A DNA stretch of 64,000 bases from Salipiger profundus (GTDB taxonomy: Bacteria; Pseudomonadota; Alphaproteobacteria; Rhodobacterales; Rhodobacteraceae), in assembly GCF_001969385.1 (NCBI RefSeq), contig NZ_CP014796.1, forward strand, positions 1 to 64,000. The letters run 5' to 3'. Position 1 is the first letter of the stretch. Each line of letters begins with the position of its first letter. The notes under the pieces were generated by a model. That model ran no database searches, had not been told where the DNA came from, and was given only the letters and a program-made list of their open reading frames with translations. Positions 7,855 through 16,326 of the stretch are shown piece after piece. The translations under genes and the position numbers were made by a program.

Positions 7855-8897
7855 CAGAGGGCCTCCTTCTGCTCGGCCTTCATGGCCGCGATCATCTCGT
7901 CATCGGACAGCCCGAGCTGGCGGGCCACCTGGCGGTGCTCGGTGCTGAGCGTCACCTCGCCCTCCTTCGCGGCGGGCGGCTCGAGCACGGTGCTGGTGGG
8001 GTCGAGCTTCGGCAGCCCCGCAACCATCTTCGCGGCGCGCTCGGGGTTCTCCATGTGCAGCGCGACGTAGTCCTCGCGCGACGCCTTGACGCCGGCCCGG
8101 CGATCGCGGATCGCACCGTCGACGAAGTCTTCCGCCGCCTTGCGCTTGCCGCCTTCCTCGAGCGTCCGCACCTTGGTCTGCAGCGCGGCAAACGCCTCCT
8201 GCTGCTCGTCGGACGCCGCCTGGCGCGCCTTCGCGGTGGTGATGAGCGTGGCGAGCGAGACCTCGCCCTCCAGCCCCATCGCCGCCCCGATCTCGGAGAG
8301 CGAGGTGCTGAGCTCCTCGCTGCCCTCCCCCTTGTCCAGGCGCTTGGCCAGGGCGGCCGTGATATCGTCTTCCGAGGCGTCCTCGGAGAGGCCAAGCATC
8401 TTGGCCACCTTCGCGGAAAACATGTCGCTGTACTCCGTGCTGTTGAGCGCGAGCAGCTCGCGCAGGGCGGGATCATTGGTCAGCGAGGCGTGGGCGATCG
8501 CCAGCACCTTGCCGGTGGATTTGTCGTAGGAAAGGACGGGAGAGATGCCCCAGTAGGCGCGATCCGAGAGCAGCGCCTCACCGGTCCGGGTCCAGTCGAC
8601 CCGGCCCCAGATGCCGTCCTCGCGCTCCTCCATCTCGGTGATGTAGCCGCGCGCCGGCGCGGACATGCCGAGCTTGGCCGCCGAGCGGGTGGAATGGTTC
8701 TCGTCTACATGGATCTTCCTCCGGCGCGCGAAGCTCTCCGCGATCACCGCCTTCGCATCCTCGTAGTGCCACGGGCCGCGCCCGTCCCGCGCCTGGACCC
8801 GGCCTTTCGGCATCAGGTGGATCCATTCGGGAACGGACGGACCATCCGCCGAGGCGGGCAGTTCCATCATGGCAAGGGAGACAAGGGCGGTTTCCAT
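7854..8897 (-). CDS. Phage head protease/scaffold (Mu gpI-like)
   Basis: A 347-residue protein of the Mu I family. The N-terminal protease part (residues about 20-160) includes EWIHLMPKGRVQARDGR and HVDENHSTRSAAKLG, with a candidate catalytic His and downstream Ser. The C-terminal part is helical and acidic and is probably the scaffold. It should process or template capsid assembly. An inverted-repeat motif like a C-activator site lies 33-55 bp upstream, matching the place of the Mu PI promoter. Confidence 0.87.
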   Translation of the reverse strand: METALVSLAMMELPASADGPSVPEWIHLMPKGRVQARDGRGPWHYEDAKAVIAESFARRRKIHVDENHSTRSAAKLGMSAPARGYITEMEEREDGIWGRVDWTRTGEALLSDRAYWGISPVLSYDKSTGKVLAIAHASLTNDPALRELLALNSTEYSDMFSAKVAKMLGLSEDASEDDITAALAKRLDKGEGSEELSTSLSEIGAAMGLEGEVSLATLITTAKARQAASDEQQEAFAALQTKVRTLEEGGKRKAAEDFVDGAIRDRRAGVKASREDYVALHMENPERAAKMVAGLPKLDPTSTVLEPPAAKEGEVTLSTEHRQVARQLGLSDDEMIAAMKAEQKEAL

Positions 8898-8929
8898 GCC
8901 GCGATCTTTGCCCGCTCAGGCAGATCGCA

Positions 8930-8951
8930 AACATGCGCAACTAGTTGGTCA
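8930..8951 (-). promoter_or_regulatory. Candidate C/Mor-activator site before gene I
   Basis: The minus strand reads CCAACTAGTTGCGCATG, containing the perfect palindrome CAACTAGTTG, about 33 bases before the gpI start. A 16-of-17 match lies before the endolysin gene at 17,271-17,287. In Mu the late activator C binds imperfect palindromes before genes I, lys, P and mom. The sequence match is direct; the link to C is inferred. Confidence 0.6.
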
Positions 8952-9023
8952 GGAGGGGCGCTCGAAGGTCAGGGCGAGATTGCGCGCTGCCGCGCGCCTG
9001 GTCAATAGCGTGCCGGCGGCGGA

Positions 9024-9539
9024 TCAGCCGTCCGTGGCATCCTCGAGGTATTCGGTGATGATCTCGATGAGGCCGGTCTCGTCATCCTTCCCCACGCCCA
9101 GGAAGGGCCGGGGCGGAATGTTGCCCCAAGGGATCGGCATGAAGAAGCTGCGGCCCTTCTTGTTGGTGCCCATGCGCGCGCCGAACTCCCCCGCCTCGGC
9201 CCCGAACTGCTGGACGGCGGCGTAGATCATGTTCGAGCCCCAGAGCACCTCGTCCTCGCCCACCTCGTAGCTGATGGTACTCGACAGGCTCTTCGTCGCA
9301 CCGATCAGCGGGCGCGGGCCCGGCTTGTCCTTCCGGGCCGCGTAGGCATCGAGCGTGGCCTGCGAGCGCGGCGCCCAGGGCCGGCCGTCGGGATCGGTCC
9401 CCGAGGCGAAGTTGTCGTTGGTGCTCTTCACCATGTATTCGCCGATGTCCTGCATCAGCGGCGTGGTGTCCGTCAGGGCCCCCGACAGGCGCGAGAGCGC
9501 GGCGGTCAGCGTGTCGCTGGTGATGTCGATCCGGGGCAT
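9024..9539 (-). CDS. Virion morphogenesis protein (Mu gpG-like)
   Basis: A 171-residue protein of the phage virion morphogenesis family (Phage_tail_S / Mu G). Recognisable parts are GEYMVKSTNDNFASGTDPDG near the N-terminus, then WAPRSQATLDAY, and the C-terminal IPPRPFLGVGKDD typical of tail-completion proteins. It probably acts in head-tail joining. The ATG at 9539 overlaps the stop of the gpF-like gene. It is the last gene before the putative late promoter of gene I. Confidence 0.83.
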   Translation of the reverse strand: MPRIDITSDTLTAALSRLSGALTDTTPLMQDIGEYMVKSTNDNFASGTDPDGRPWAPRSQATLDAYAARKDKPGPRPLIGATKSLSSTISYEVGEDEVLWGSNMIYAAVQQFGAEAGEFGARMGTNKKGRSFFMPIPWGNIPPRPFLGVGKDDETGLIEIITEYLEDATDG

Positions 9540-10360
9540 CAGCCGAGCCCCGCCGCGATATCGCGCAGCATCCGGCCGAGGTCGGTGTCCTGGAAGCGTT
9601 CGGCGAGATCCGCGACAAAGGCCCGGGCGATCTCGGGCGGCAGCGTCGCCACCTTGTCGCGCACGATCCGGATCAGCTCCTCGGTCACGCTGGCGCCGGG
9701 CGCGTAGCCCCACCCCTTGCCCACGCCCTCGGGCTCGCCGGTCCTCGGGTCGATCTCCTGCCAGGTGTCGGGCAGCGGCTTCGACGGATCGCCGCCCAAC
9801 CGGCGCACCCCGGCCTCGGAACGTGCGCCGCTCACGTAGCAGCTGCAGCCCCATTCGTTTGGCGGGAAATGCTTCACCCAGAACGGATGGCCCGGCGGCA
9901 GCGCGATCCCGTTCCACGCCAGGTGCAGGATCCGCGGCTCGGCCGAGCCGCCGTGGAAGTAGATCCAGAACCGGAAGTTGCCCTCGGTCAGCTGGGCATG
10001 ACGCCCGGCCATGTAGGAGGTCCGCATGTTGGTGCGGTAGATGACGCGGGTCCGCCAGGCTTCACCGGCGGCCGTCCCCTCCCCCGTCCAGCCGTGCCAG
10101 CCGCGTTTCTCGACCGTGGCGCGGAAGTCGCGGCGGAACTCCTCGAGGCTTGTGCCCTCCGATATCGCCTTGTCCACCGCTGCCGCGAGGTCCGCCAGCA
10201 GGTCCGCCTTGGTCGCGCCGGCCACCACGAACGCCCGGTCGTGCTGCGCGTGGCGCAGGTCATCCCAGCGCGACGTCGGCACCAGGTGGCGCAGGCGCAG
10301 CCGGAACGCCGCGACCTGCTGCTTGAAGGGCCTGCGGAAGACTGCCGCCAGTTCAGCCAT
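9539..10360 (-). CDS. Minor head protein (Mu gpF-like)
   Basis: A 273-residue head morphogenesis protein of the Phage_Mu_F family. It has the central RVIYRTNMRTSYMAGRHAQ helix and the family C/H-rich region (HPFWVKHFPPNEWGCSCYV) ending near residue 185. It associates with the portal and a few copies are packaged. It overlaps the portal gene by 8 bases. Confidence 0.88.
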   Translation of the reverse strand: MAELAAVFRRPFKQQVAAFRLRLRHLVPTSRWDDLRHAQHDRAFVVAGATKADLLADLAAAVDKAISEGTSLEEFRRDFRATVEKRGWHGWTGEGTAAGEAWRTRVIYRTNMRTSYMAGRHAQLTEGNFRFWIYFHGGSAEPRILHLAWNGIALPPGHPFWVKHFPPNEWGCSCYVSGARSEAGVRRLGGDPSKPLPDTWQEIDPRTGEPEGVGKGWGYAPGASVTEELIRIVRDKVATLPPEIARAFVADLAERFQDTDLGRMLRDIAAGLG

Positions 10361-11993
10361 CGGCGGCCTCGTCCTCGATCAGCGCGCGGCCGCCAGCGTA
10401 GGCGGCGAAGAAGGCGTCGGTCATCACCGAGACCAGACCGTCGGTGGCGAGGTCCGGCCAGGCCGTCATCAGCATCTCGCGCGCCTCCTCGAGCGAACCC
10501 GCCGTCTCCAGCATCACCTCGATCTGCTCGAGCATCGTCTCGATCTCCGGCGCGGCCTCCCGGGCCAGCCGATCCGTCGCCGGGGCGAGAGGCTCTGAGC
10601 GGCTCTCTGAGGGCGTTTCCGTCTGGAGGGCGGCAGAGCCCCTCGGCGCGTCGGGGCGGGTATTGAATGGGTATTTAATGGCGCTCTCTCGGCCCATTCC
10701 GTCCCCACCGGGCGGTTGCGTTTGCGCTGGCGCGGGGGTTTCGCCCTTGGGGCGGAGGATTTCGGCATCCTTGGCGGCGTCGGACAGCCCGAACTTTTCC
10801 AGCACCTCCGAGGTCGCCACGCGCAGGCCCCGGTCGATCAGCGGGCCGACGGCATCGGAGAAGGCCTTCAGGTCCTCCGGCTCCTGCCGCTTGATGACGA
10901 TCCGAGGATACGCCGTCTGCGGCCCATACTCCAGATCGATCCACGGGCGCACCAGGTCCCGGTTCAGGATCGCCGCGAGCGCCTTGCAATCCGCCGCCTC
11001 GATATCCTGCTGCACCTCGCGGTGCTCCTTGCCCGAGCCGAGCCCGCCGGTCTCGGCATCGGTGGTCGCGGTCTGGCCCAGCACCGCCTTCGACATCTGC
11101 TTGTCGAGCCAGTCCGAGCGGCGCTCGTAGTGATCGGTGGAGGAGCCGATGCTCTTCGCCTCCACGAACTCGATCATCATGCTCTCGGGGATGATCGCCG
11201 CGCAGTCGCCGCCGATGTTCGCCACCGCCCGGAACAGCGTGTCACGCTCCTTGGCGTCGGTGCCGGGCCCGTATTTGCCCACGCGGATCGGCTGGCCGTA
11301 GGTCTGGGTGAAGATCGCCCAGTCCCGCTGCGTGTAGGCCTTGAACATCCAGTTCCAGGTCGCGAGCCGCGCGAGCCCCGAGCGCAGCGCGATCCCGCTC
11401 TTCGCCTTCAGCCGGGCGAAGATGAACTTGTAGGCCGGCAGCGCCACGTCCTGCCCGCTGTCGTCGATCATCATGGGCGTGGCCAGGTCATGCCGTGCGA
11501 AGCGGAACCAGCGCGGGTCGCGATACTCGAGCCGCGCCGGCTGCCACTGCAGCGACGAGGTGTCCCAGATGATCTCGGTGAAGCTGTAGCCCTTCCCCAT
11601 CGCGTCGAGGATGTCGAAGGTCTCGTCGGAGAGCTCGTCGCGATCGAGCCAGGTCCGCACCATCTTCGCCATGTCGAGATCGTGCTGGCTCTCGCCGCCT
11701 TCCTGGACGGTGATCTCGATCTGGCTGACCGAGCGTTTCCGGGTGCCGAGGACGCCGGCGTAATGCAGATCGCGCTCCTCGATCGTCTCGGCGAGCTCGA
11801 GGTAGCGGATCGGATCGCCGGCGTCGGCCTCGCGCAGGATCACCGCGAGCCGGTCGGGGGTCAGCCCGTCGCCCGGATAGCCGGTGATCGGCGAGCGTAC
11901 GCCCCCGATGGTGGGCGCCGCGACCTCGCGGGTCAGCTCGGCACGCTTCACGGCGCGGCCGTATTGGTCGACGAGTTGCGGACGGTTCGCCAT
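10353..11993 (-). CDS. Portal protein (DUF935, Mu gp29-like)
   Basis: A 546-residue portal of the DUF935 family. The N-terminus is MANRPQLVDQYGRAVKR; core motifs include YAGVLGTRKRSVSQIEI, GYSFTEIIWD and GKYGPGTDAKERDTL. The C-terminal 130 residues are longer than the core needs and rich in Pro/Ser/Glu. It forms the dodecameric DNA entry channel. The ATG at 11993 follows AAGGAGG at ideal spacing. Confidence 0.9.
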   Translation of the reverse strand: MANRPQLVDQYGRAVKRAELTREVAAPTIGGVRSPITGYPGDGLTPDRLAVILREADAGDPIRYLELAETIEERDLHYAGVLGTRKRSVSQIEITVQEGGESQHDLDMAKMVRTWLDRDELSDETFDILDAMGKGYSFTEIIWDTSSLQWQPARLEYRDPRWFRFARHDLATPMMIDDSGQDVALPAYKFIFARLKAKSGIALRSGLARLATWNWMFKAYTQRDWAIFTQTYGQPIRVGKYGPGTDAKERDTLFRAVANIGGDCAAIIPESMMIEFVEAKSIGSSTDHYERRSDWLDKQMSKAVLGQTATTDAETGGLGSGKEHREVQQDIEAADCKALAAILNRDLVRPWIDLEYGPQTAYPRIVIKRQEPEDLKAFSDAVGPLIDRGLRVATSEVLEKFGLSDAAKDAEILRPKGETPAPAQTQPPGGDGMGRESAIKYPFNTRPDAPRGSAALQTETPSESRSEPLAPATDRLAREAAPEIETMLEQIEVMLETAGSLEEAREMLMTAWPDLATDGLVSVMTDAFFAAYAGGRALIEDEAADG

Positions 11994-12004
11994 TTCGGCC
12001 TCCT

Positions 12005-12100
12005 TCAGTGGGGATCGTGCACGCGGCGGCCGCATGCCAGGCACACCCAGCGACCGCCGTGCAGTTGGATCAGTTCATGTGGGCAGCGAGGGCGCGGCAT
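12005..12100 (-). CDS. Tiny zinc-ribbon-like phage protein
   Basis: A 31-residue ORF between the terminase and portal genes, with a GGGGGAT ribosome site before the ATG at 12100. It contains RCPHEL and WVCLACGRRVH, giving a Cys/His pair and a CxxC pair that could bind one zinc ion. It begins 3 bases after the terminase stop, so it probably shares the late transcript. Function unknown; the tight packing favours a real gene. Confidence 0.5.
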   Translation of the reverse strand: MPRPRCPHELIQLHGGRWVCLACGRRVHDPH

Positions 12101-12102
12101 GG

Positions 12103-13515
12103 TCAGATCCCCCCGCGCAACCCGGTCCCGAGCGGCGGGCGCCACCAGGAGCGGCTCGGCGCATCATCGGCGTCGGGATCGTCGAAGCCGCCGCGTCCCG
12201 ATCCGGTGACCGGACGGTATGCGTATTCGGCAGGCGCAGCCTCGGCGGCGCCGGCGGCAAGGGCCAGGGCCCAGAAGCGGTCAGCGTGACCATCCGTGTC
12301 GCCCTCGGCCACCAGCCGGCGAATGCCGGTGGGCCCGACCCGCGAGCGAATGGCATGGAGATCCGCGCGCAGGACCGGGTCACCGCCGGGGATGGCCAGC
12401 GCCCGATCCTGCATCCGCTCCTTCAGCACCGTCGCGAGCTCGAGCTTGCGCGCGGCCGTAAAGAGCACCCCGTCGATCCGCGAATTGCCATAGCGCCGGA
12501 TCGCATCCTCCACCGGCTTCTCGCCCATGCCGGTCTGGTCGATCGCCACCCGGATCACGTTGTAGCGGTCGAAGACCGACGCCAGCAGCGCATCCTGTTC
12601 CGCGAATGAGATCCGCTTCTCGGCGATGACCTCGCGGGTCACCAACCGTTCGCCCAGGTCCTCGAGCACCCAGATCACGAACAGGTCGTTGCGGGCCGCG
12701 ATGTCGACACCGACGTAAACCTGCTTGCCGCTGTAGCGCACCGGGTCGCCCGCGAGCATCTCCTCGCAGGAGGCGATCAGGTCGTAGTCCAGCCAGCTCG
12801 ACGCGGCATCGAGCCACTGCAGCTCGAACTCCTGCGCCCAGGCGTCCTCGTCGGCCATGCCCTCGCGCAGCTCGTCGATGTCCACTTCAAGGCCCTGTTC
12901 AACGGCCTCGTAGATATCGACATGGTGGCGCGACCAGCGACTATCCTCGGCCGTCATCAGCTCGAAGAACTTGTTGCCCTTGCCGTTCGGCGTCGAGATC
13001 ACCCGGATCTTGTGCCCACCCCGTGCGGCCACGGGGAACGCGGAGCCCCAGATCCGCCGGCTGTCGCGGTGGAAGGCGAACTCGTCGAGCAGCAGGTTGC
13101 CACCGAAGCCCCGCGCCGCATCGGGCGACGCCGAGAGCGCGGTAATCCGGGAACCCCCGGGAAAGCGCACCTCGTGCGTCTTGTACGTGGCATCCAGCTC
13201 GGGCGCGTAGAACTCGCCCTCCTCGAACTCGGGCGGCACGAGCGTGGCAAGCCGATTGTAGGCCGCGAAGAAGCCCCGGACGATGGGCTTCAGGGCATCC
13301 TCCATCGCCTCCTTCGCCGTCGCCTCCGAGCGCGACAGGATCGTCCAGCGCGTCTTGCGCCCCTCGATCTCGGCCTGGAAGCAGTCGTCGGCGATCTCGC
13401 CGCAGGCCCCGAAGGTCTTGCCGCCGCGCCGGGTGAACATCCCGATCTTGAAGCGGCTTGCGTCCTGCAGCCAGCGCTTCTGGTACGGCAGGAAGGTGAT
13501 GACGGGGTTGGTCAT
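12103..13515 (-). CDS. Terminase large subunit (Mu gp28-like)
   Basis: A 470-residue DNA-packaging motor. The ATPase half has TRRGGKT (Walker A, residues 28-34) and LLLDEFAF (Walker B, about 141-148). The nuclease half has VGVDIAARND near 267 and later acidic residues in IDQTGMGEKPVEDAI, as expected of the RNase H-like fold. It cuts and packages phage DNA with flanking host DNA in Mu-like phages. Length and gene order match Mu gp28. Confidence 0.92.
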   Translation of the reverse strand: MTNPVITFLPYQKRWLQDASRFKIGMFTRRGGKTFGACGEIADDCFQAEIEGRKTRWTILSRSEATAKEAMEDALKPIVRGFFAAYNRLATLVPPEFEEGEFYAPELDATYKTHEVRFPGGSRITALSASPDAARGFGGNLLLDEFAFHRDSRRIWGSAFPVAARGGHKIRVISTPNGKGNKFFELMTAEDSRWSRHHVDIYEAVEQGLEVDIDELREGMADEDAWAQEFELQWLDAASSWLDYDLIASCEEMLAGDPVRYSGKQVYVGVDIAARNDLFVIWVLEDLGERLVTREVIAEKRISFAEQDALLASVFDRYNVIRVAIDQTGMGEKPVEDAIRRYGNSRIDGVLFTAARKLELATVLKERMQDRALAIPGGDPVLRADLHAIRSRVGPTGIRRLVAEGDTDGHADRFWALALAAGAAEAAPAEYAYRPVTGSGRGGFDDPDADDAPSRSWWRPPLGTGLRGGI

Positions 13516-13772
13516 GGCGACTTTCGCGCAGCCATGGCCGCGTTCATCGCCGCGGCTATAAACTCGGCCGTCCGCCTTTGCGCTTCGATCGCTTCGGCCG
13601 ATGAAAGGGCGAGCGCCTGTCCTCGCCCCGTGAGGTAACCCCAGCCACGGACATCCGCGACCATGCAGGGCCCACCGAACTCGTCGACGCCGAAGATCTT
13701 CATGGATCGGGGACAGGCATGGAACGGCCCACGACAGAAGGTCGGCAGGTCAGGCAGTACCGGACGGGTCAT
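13512..13772 (-). CDS. Small phage protein upstream of terminase
   Basis: An 86-residue protein starting MTRPVLPDLPTFCRG, with a central GGPCMVADVRGWGYLTGRG segment and an Ala-rich helical C-terminus. Both ends overlap neighbouring genes by ATGA. No family is recognised. Related Mu-like phages carry small genes here between the gp27-like protein and the terminase. Confidence 0.55.
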   Translation of the reverse strand: MTRPVLPDLPTFCRGPFHACPRSMKIFGVDEFGGPCMVADVRGWGYLTGRGQALALSSAEAIEAQRRTAEFIAAAMNAAMAARKSP

Positions 13773-13954
13773 GACTTGCCTCGTTTTCTGGATTTCCGGG
13801 TGATCGCACGAGCGCGCCGCTGCGCCTTCCTTGCCGCGCGCTTCTCGGGGGACGGCCCGCGCTTGGTATGTAACCGGTGCGGCAGGACGACGCGTCTGGC
13901 CGGCCGGCTTTCATCCAGGATGAACGCCCCCATGCGGAGGAGGAAGTCTCGCAT
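13769..13954 (-). CDS. Small basic phage protein
   Basis: A 61-residue, strongly basic protein (many Arg/Lys in the C-terminal half) that overlaps both neighbours. It may bind nucleic acid, judged only from charge. No family recognised. Confidence 0.5.
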   Translation of the reverse strand: MRDFLLRMGAFILDESRPARRVVLPHRLHTKRGPSPEKRAARKAQRRARAITRKSRKRGKS

Positions 13955-14094
13955 CAGCGCAGCTCCTTCCAGCCGGGATAGGTCTCGCCGAAGCTCCCCA
14001 GGACATCGCCGATCCAGTCGTCGTTGAGGATCAGCCAGATCGGGTTCCAGGGGTGATAGCAGGCGTGGATGCAGAGGCGATCCCAGAGGCTCAT
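13954..14094 (-). CDS. Small Trp-rich phage protein
   Basis: A 46-residue protein beginning MSLWDRLCIHACYHPWNP, with six Trp residues and an acidic middle. It is coupled by overlap to the genes on both sides. Unknown function. Confidence 0.5.
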   Translation of the reverse strand: MSLWDRLCIHACYHPWNPIWLILNDDWIGDVLGSFGETYPGWKELR

Positions 14095-14390
14095 CAGCAG
14101 CTCTCCCAGTATCCGCTGCGCAGCCACCCGTGCCAGCCGCAGTTGAGCTGGTGCACGGATGGGCTCAGCGTGGGCGCATCGGTGCGCCCGTTCCAGTTCC
14201 AGCTCGGGCCGGTCATATGCGGCTTGTGCTCCTGCCCTACCGTGATCCGCGCGAGGTCCCCGCAGCCGCAGGGGCAGTAGAACCACATGGCCGAGACGCC
14301 GCCATCCGCCGGTTCCGAGAACCAGAGGCTGCCGGGCAGCGCGGTGTCGCGATGCTTCGCCCGGTCCGAGAAGTAGATGGCCCGGATCAT
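14094..14390 (-). CDS. DUF6527-like zinc-binding phage protein
   Basis: A 98-residue protein with the pattern of DUF6527: WFYCPCGCGDLARITVG, then WNWNG, PTLSPSV and CGWHGWLRSGYW. The CxCGC and CGWH clusters suggest a metal site. It sits between the gp27-like gene and small terminase-proximal genes. Biochemical role is not known for the family. Confidence 0.65.
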   Translation of the reverse strand: MIRAIYFSDRAKHRDTALPGSLWFSEPADGGVSAMWFYCPCGCGDLARITVGQEHKPHMTGPSWNWNGRTDAPTLSPSVHQLNCGWHGWLRSGYWESC

Positions 14391-14947
14391 GCGAACCCCA
14401 TGATCTCGCGCGCCGCGCGGGCGGCATCGGCGTTGACGGCGCCGCTTGCGACACCGTTCTCGAGCCGGGCCTCCAGGTCGGAGCGCATTTCCTCGCGCGC
14501 CTGCTCGGCCACCCGGGCGCGCTCGTCGGCGAGGAGCTTCTCGCGCATGCCCGACGATGCCATCAGGTCCTTCAGCATCCGGCCGAGGCTCATGAGGTCC
14601 TTCGCGTCGAGGTGCTCGTCCTCCTCGCGCACCGCGCGGATCATCTGCACGGCCGAGGTGGCGATCATCTGCATCAGCACGCGGTGGATCTCGCCCTCGC
14701 GCTCGATGTCGAGATCGGAGAGGAGCTGATCGGCGATGGCGAAGGCCTCGCGCTGATCCTTCAGCGCCTTCGAGAAGTCGCCCACCGCCGACTTGCCGAT
14801 GCTAAGTTCCAGCCCCTCGGCCGCGATGCGGGCGTTGAGCGCCTCGGTCACCTCGAGGATGTCGGCGAACCCACGATCGCGCAGCTCCTCGGCCAGCCAG
14901 CGGCGGATCTCCTCGGGGATCAGGTCGAGCTTCTTCGGCGGCGGCAT
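14387..14947 (-). CDS. DUF3486 protein (Mu gp27-like, small terminase candidate)
   Basis: A 186-residue helical protein with the DUF3486 pattern: PKKLDLIPEEIRRWLAEEL at the start and the GKSAVGDFSKALK segment near residue 50. Mu gp27 occupies this place and is regarded as the small terminase or its equivalent. The C-terminal half is a long charged helix. The start lies 2 bases after the stop of the winged-helix gene. Confidence 0.82.
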   Translation of the reverse strand: MPPPKKLDLIPEEIRRWLAEELRDRGFADILEVTEALNARIAAEGLELSIGKSAVGDFSKALKDQREAFAIADQLLSDLDIEREGEIHRVLMQMIATSAVQMIRAVREEDEHLDAKDLMSLGRMLKDLMASSGMREKLLADERARVAEQAREEMRSDLEARLENGVASGAVNADAARAAREIMGFA

Positions 14948-14948
14948 C

Positions 14949-15245
14949 TCAGGCCCCCGGCCGGGGGCGCTGGACGCCCGGGTAGGTCACCACGCCCCGC
15001 GCCACCTCGACGCCGCGCACCGTCGCCGTCACCACGAGGAAGCCCGCCATATGCTCGATCGTGACCAGCCCCTGCTCTTTCAGCCAGGTGACCTCGCCCG
15101 AGACCTGGTCCCGGGTGTAGCCGATGCCGAAGGTCTGCAGCAGATCGGTCATCATCGAGACGTTGGACGTGTAGCGCGGCGCGTCCTCCAGCATGCGCAA
15201 GATCGCGATCCGGGCGTGCTCGCGCAGTTCGTCAGCGTAGCTCAT
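14949..15245 (-). CDS. Winged-helix phage protein (Mu gp26-like, VpaChn25_0724 type)
   Basis: A 98-residue protein with a compact winged-helix pattern: HARIAILRMLEDAP, then YTRDQVSGEVTWLKEQGLVTIE, and a two-strand wing. This small protein is conserved in Mu-like phages between gp25 and gp27. It may help terminase recognition or regulation; neither is proven. Start and stop overlap flanking genes. Confidence 0.7.
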   Translation of the reverse strand: MSYADELREHARIAILRMLEDAPRYTSNVSMMTDLLQTFGIGYTRDQVSGEVTWLKEQGLVTIEHMAGFLVVTATVRGVEVARGVVTYPGVQRPRPGA

Positions 15246-15598
15246 CTCTGGTTTCCCTTCAGCAGGTGGTCCTCGTGGCGGGTGACGACGCGCTCCAGCC
15301 GCTCCATCAGCTTGGTCTGCGCCTCCATCACCGCCGCGACGCGGGTCATCTCGCCGGCCAGGCGCTCGACGTGGATCTCGATGCCGTGGATGTCGTCGCG
15401 CCCTGGCAGCCCCTGCACGGTCTGCTCCAGCGTCTGCAGCCGAAGCTCGTGCCGGTCCATCCGGTCGGAGCCGGTCTTGAAGCGTTCGTCGGTGGCCTTC
15501 GAGCGGGTGGCGAAGAAGGTGAAGACCATCGACGCCACCGCGATGCAGAAGCCGAGCACCCCGGCGATCTGGTTCAGAAGCGAGACATCGACTGTCAC
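15242..15598 (-). CDS. DUF2730 protein (Mu gp25-like), membrane-anchored coiled coil
   Basis: A 118-residue protein with one N-terminal membrane segment (IAGVLGFCIAVASMVFTFF, residues 10-28) and a long helical tail with heptad-like spacing. This is the DUF2730/Mu gp25 architecture. The start is GTG at 15598. It sits within the lysis-to-packaging block, so a role at the cell envelope is possible. Confidence 0.7.
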   Translation of the reverse strand: MTVDVSLLNQIAGVLGFCIAVASMVFTFFATRSKATDERFKTGSDRMDRHELRLQTLEQTVQGLPGRDDIHGIEIHVERLAGEMTRVAAVMEAQTKLMERLERVVTRHEDHLLKGNQR

Positions 15599-15924
15599 GT
15601 CGGATACCCTTCCGGCGGCGCGGCGATCGGCTGGAAGTGTGAGCCGGCATCGAGCAGGCAAGTGAGCCCCGACGGCAGGGTCACGACAATCGACCAGGTG
15701 CCGCTGTCGTCCGAGGCGAACATCTCCATCAGCGCACCGCCTTTCGTGAGGCCCATCGCGCGCGGCGCTTCCCCGTAGCCCTTGGTAAGACGCGCAAGCA
15801 CGTCGTCACGTGGGAAACAGGGCTGCGCCAGCGCGGCCGTTGCGACCAGGCAGAAGGCGATCAGCGCACAGATGAAGAGCATCGCAGCCAGGGCGGCGCG
15901 CTGTCCCAGCACCGACCGCCTCAT
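15595..15924 (-). CDS. Secreted small protein in lysis cassette
   Basis: A 109-residue protein with a clear signal peptide (residues about 9-33, ending ALAQP) and two Cys residues in the mature part (PCFPRD, LTCLLD), which could form a disulfide. It follows the holin-like gene by overlap. It may be an envelope or spanin-associated lysis protein, but no spanin motif is evident. Confidence 0.55.
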   Translation of the reverse strand: MRRSVLGQRAALAAMLFICALIAFCLVATAALAQPCFPRDDVLARLTKGYGEAPRAMGLTKGGALMEMFASDDSGTWSIVVTLPSGLTCLLDAGSHFQPIAAPPEGYPT

Positions 15925-16316
15925 CGCTTCGCCTGCGGCTTGCTCTGTCCGCCGCCCCCGATCGTGTACGGCGGTCCGCTCACCCCCATGACCTCGCCGA
16001 GCTTGCCCTCGGCGATGCTCTCCAGCACGCCGGGCGCCGGCTTCAGCTTGCGGATCGCGTCGGGCGTGCTCTTCGTGGCATGGTCGATCGCGGTTCGGAC
16101 CGCATCCTGCCCGGAGAGGCCACGCCCCAGCGCGGCGAGAATGCCCGACATCAGCGCGGAATGCAGCGCCTCGCGGCGCCGGGCCGAGATCTCCATCCCC
16201 CAGCGCTCCCGCGCGGTGTTGGCGGCCCAGAGCAGGAACGCCGTCAGGAGGGCGCTGAGCGCCTGCAGAAGAAGCGGCATCGCCGCCGTGTAAAGCTCGT
16301 TCAACAGGGTGTTCAT
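15921..16316 (-). CDS. Holin-like protein (LLH-type)
   Basis: A 131-residue protein with a single N-terminal hydrophobic segment (AAMPLLLQALSALLTAFLLW, residues 11-30). An amphipathic helix (REALHSALMSGILAAL) and SVPDAIR-like PDAIRKLKP follow, as in LLH-type phage holins. It lies right after the endolysin gene. It would time the release or activation of the endolysin. Confidence 0.65.
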   Translation of the reverse strand: MNTLLNELYTAAMPLLLQALSALLTAFLLWAANTARERWGMEISARRREALHSALMSGILAALGRGLSGQDAVRTAIDHATKSTPDAIRKLKPAPGVLESIAEGKLGEVMGVSGPPYTIGGGGQSKPQAKR

Positions 16317-16326
16317 CGGGATCCTC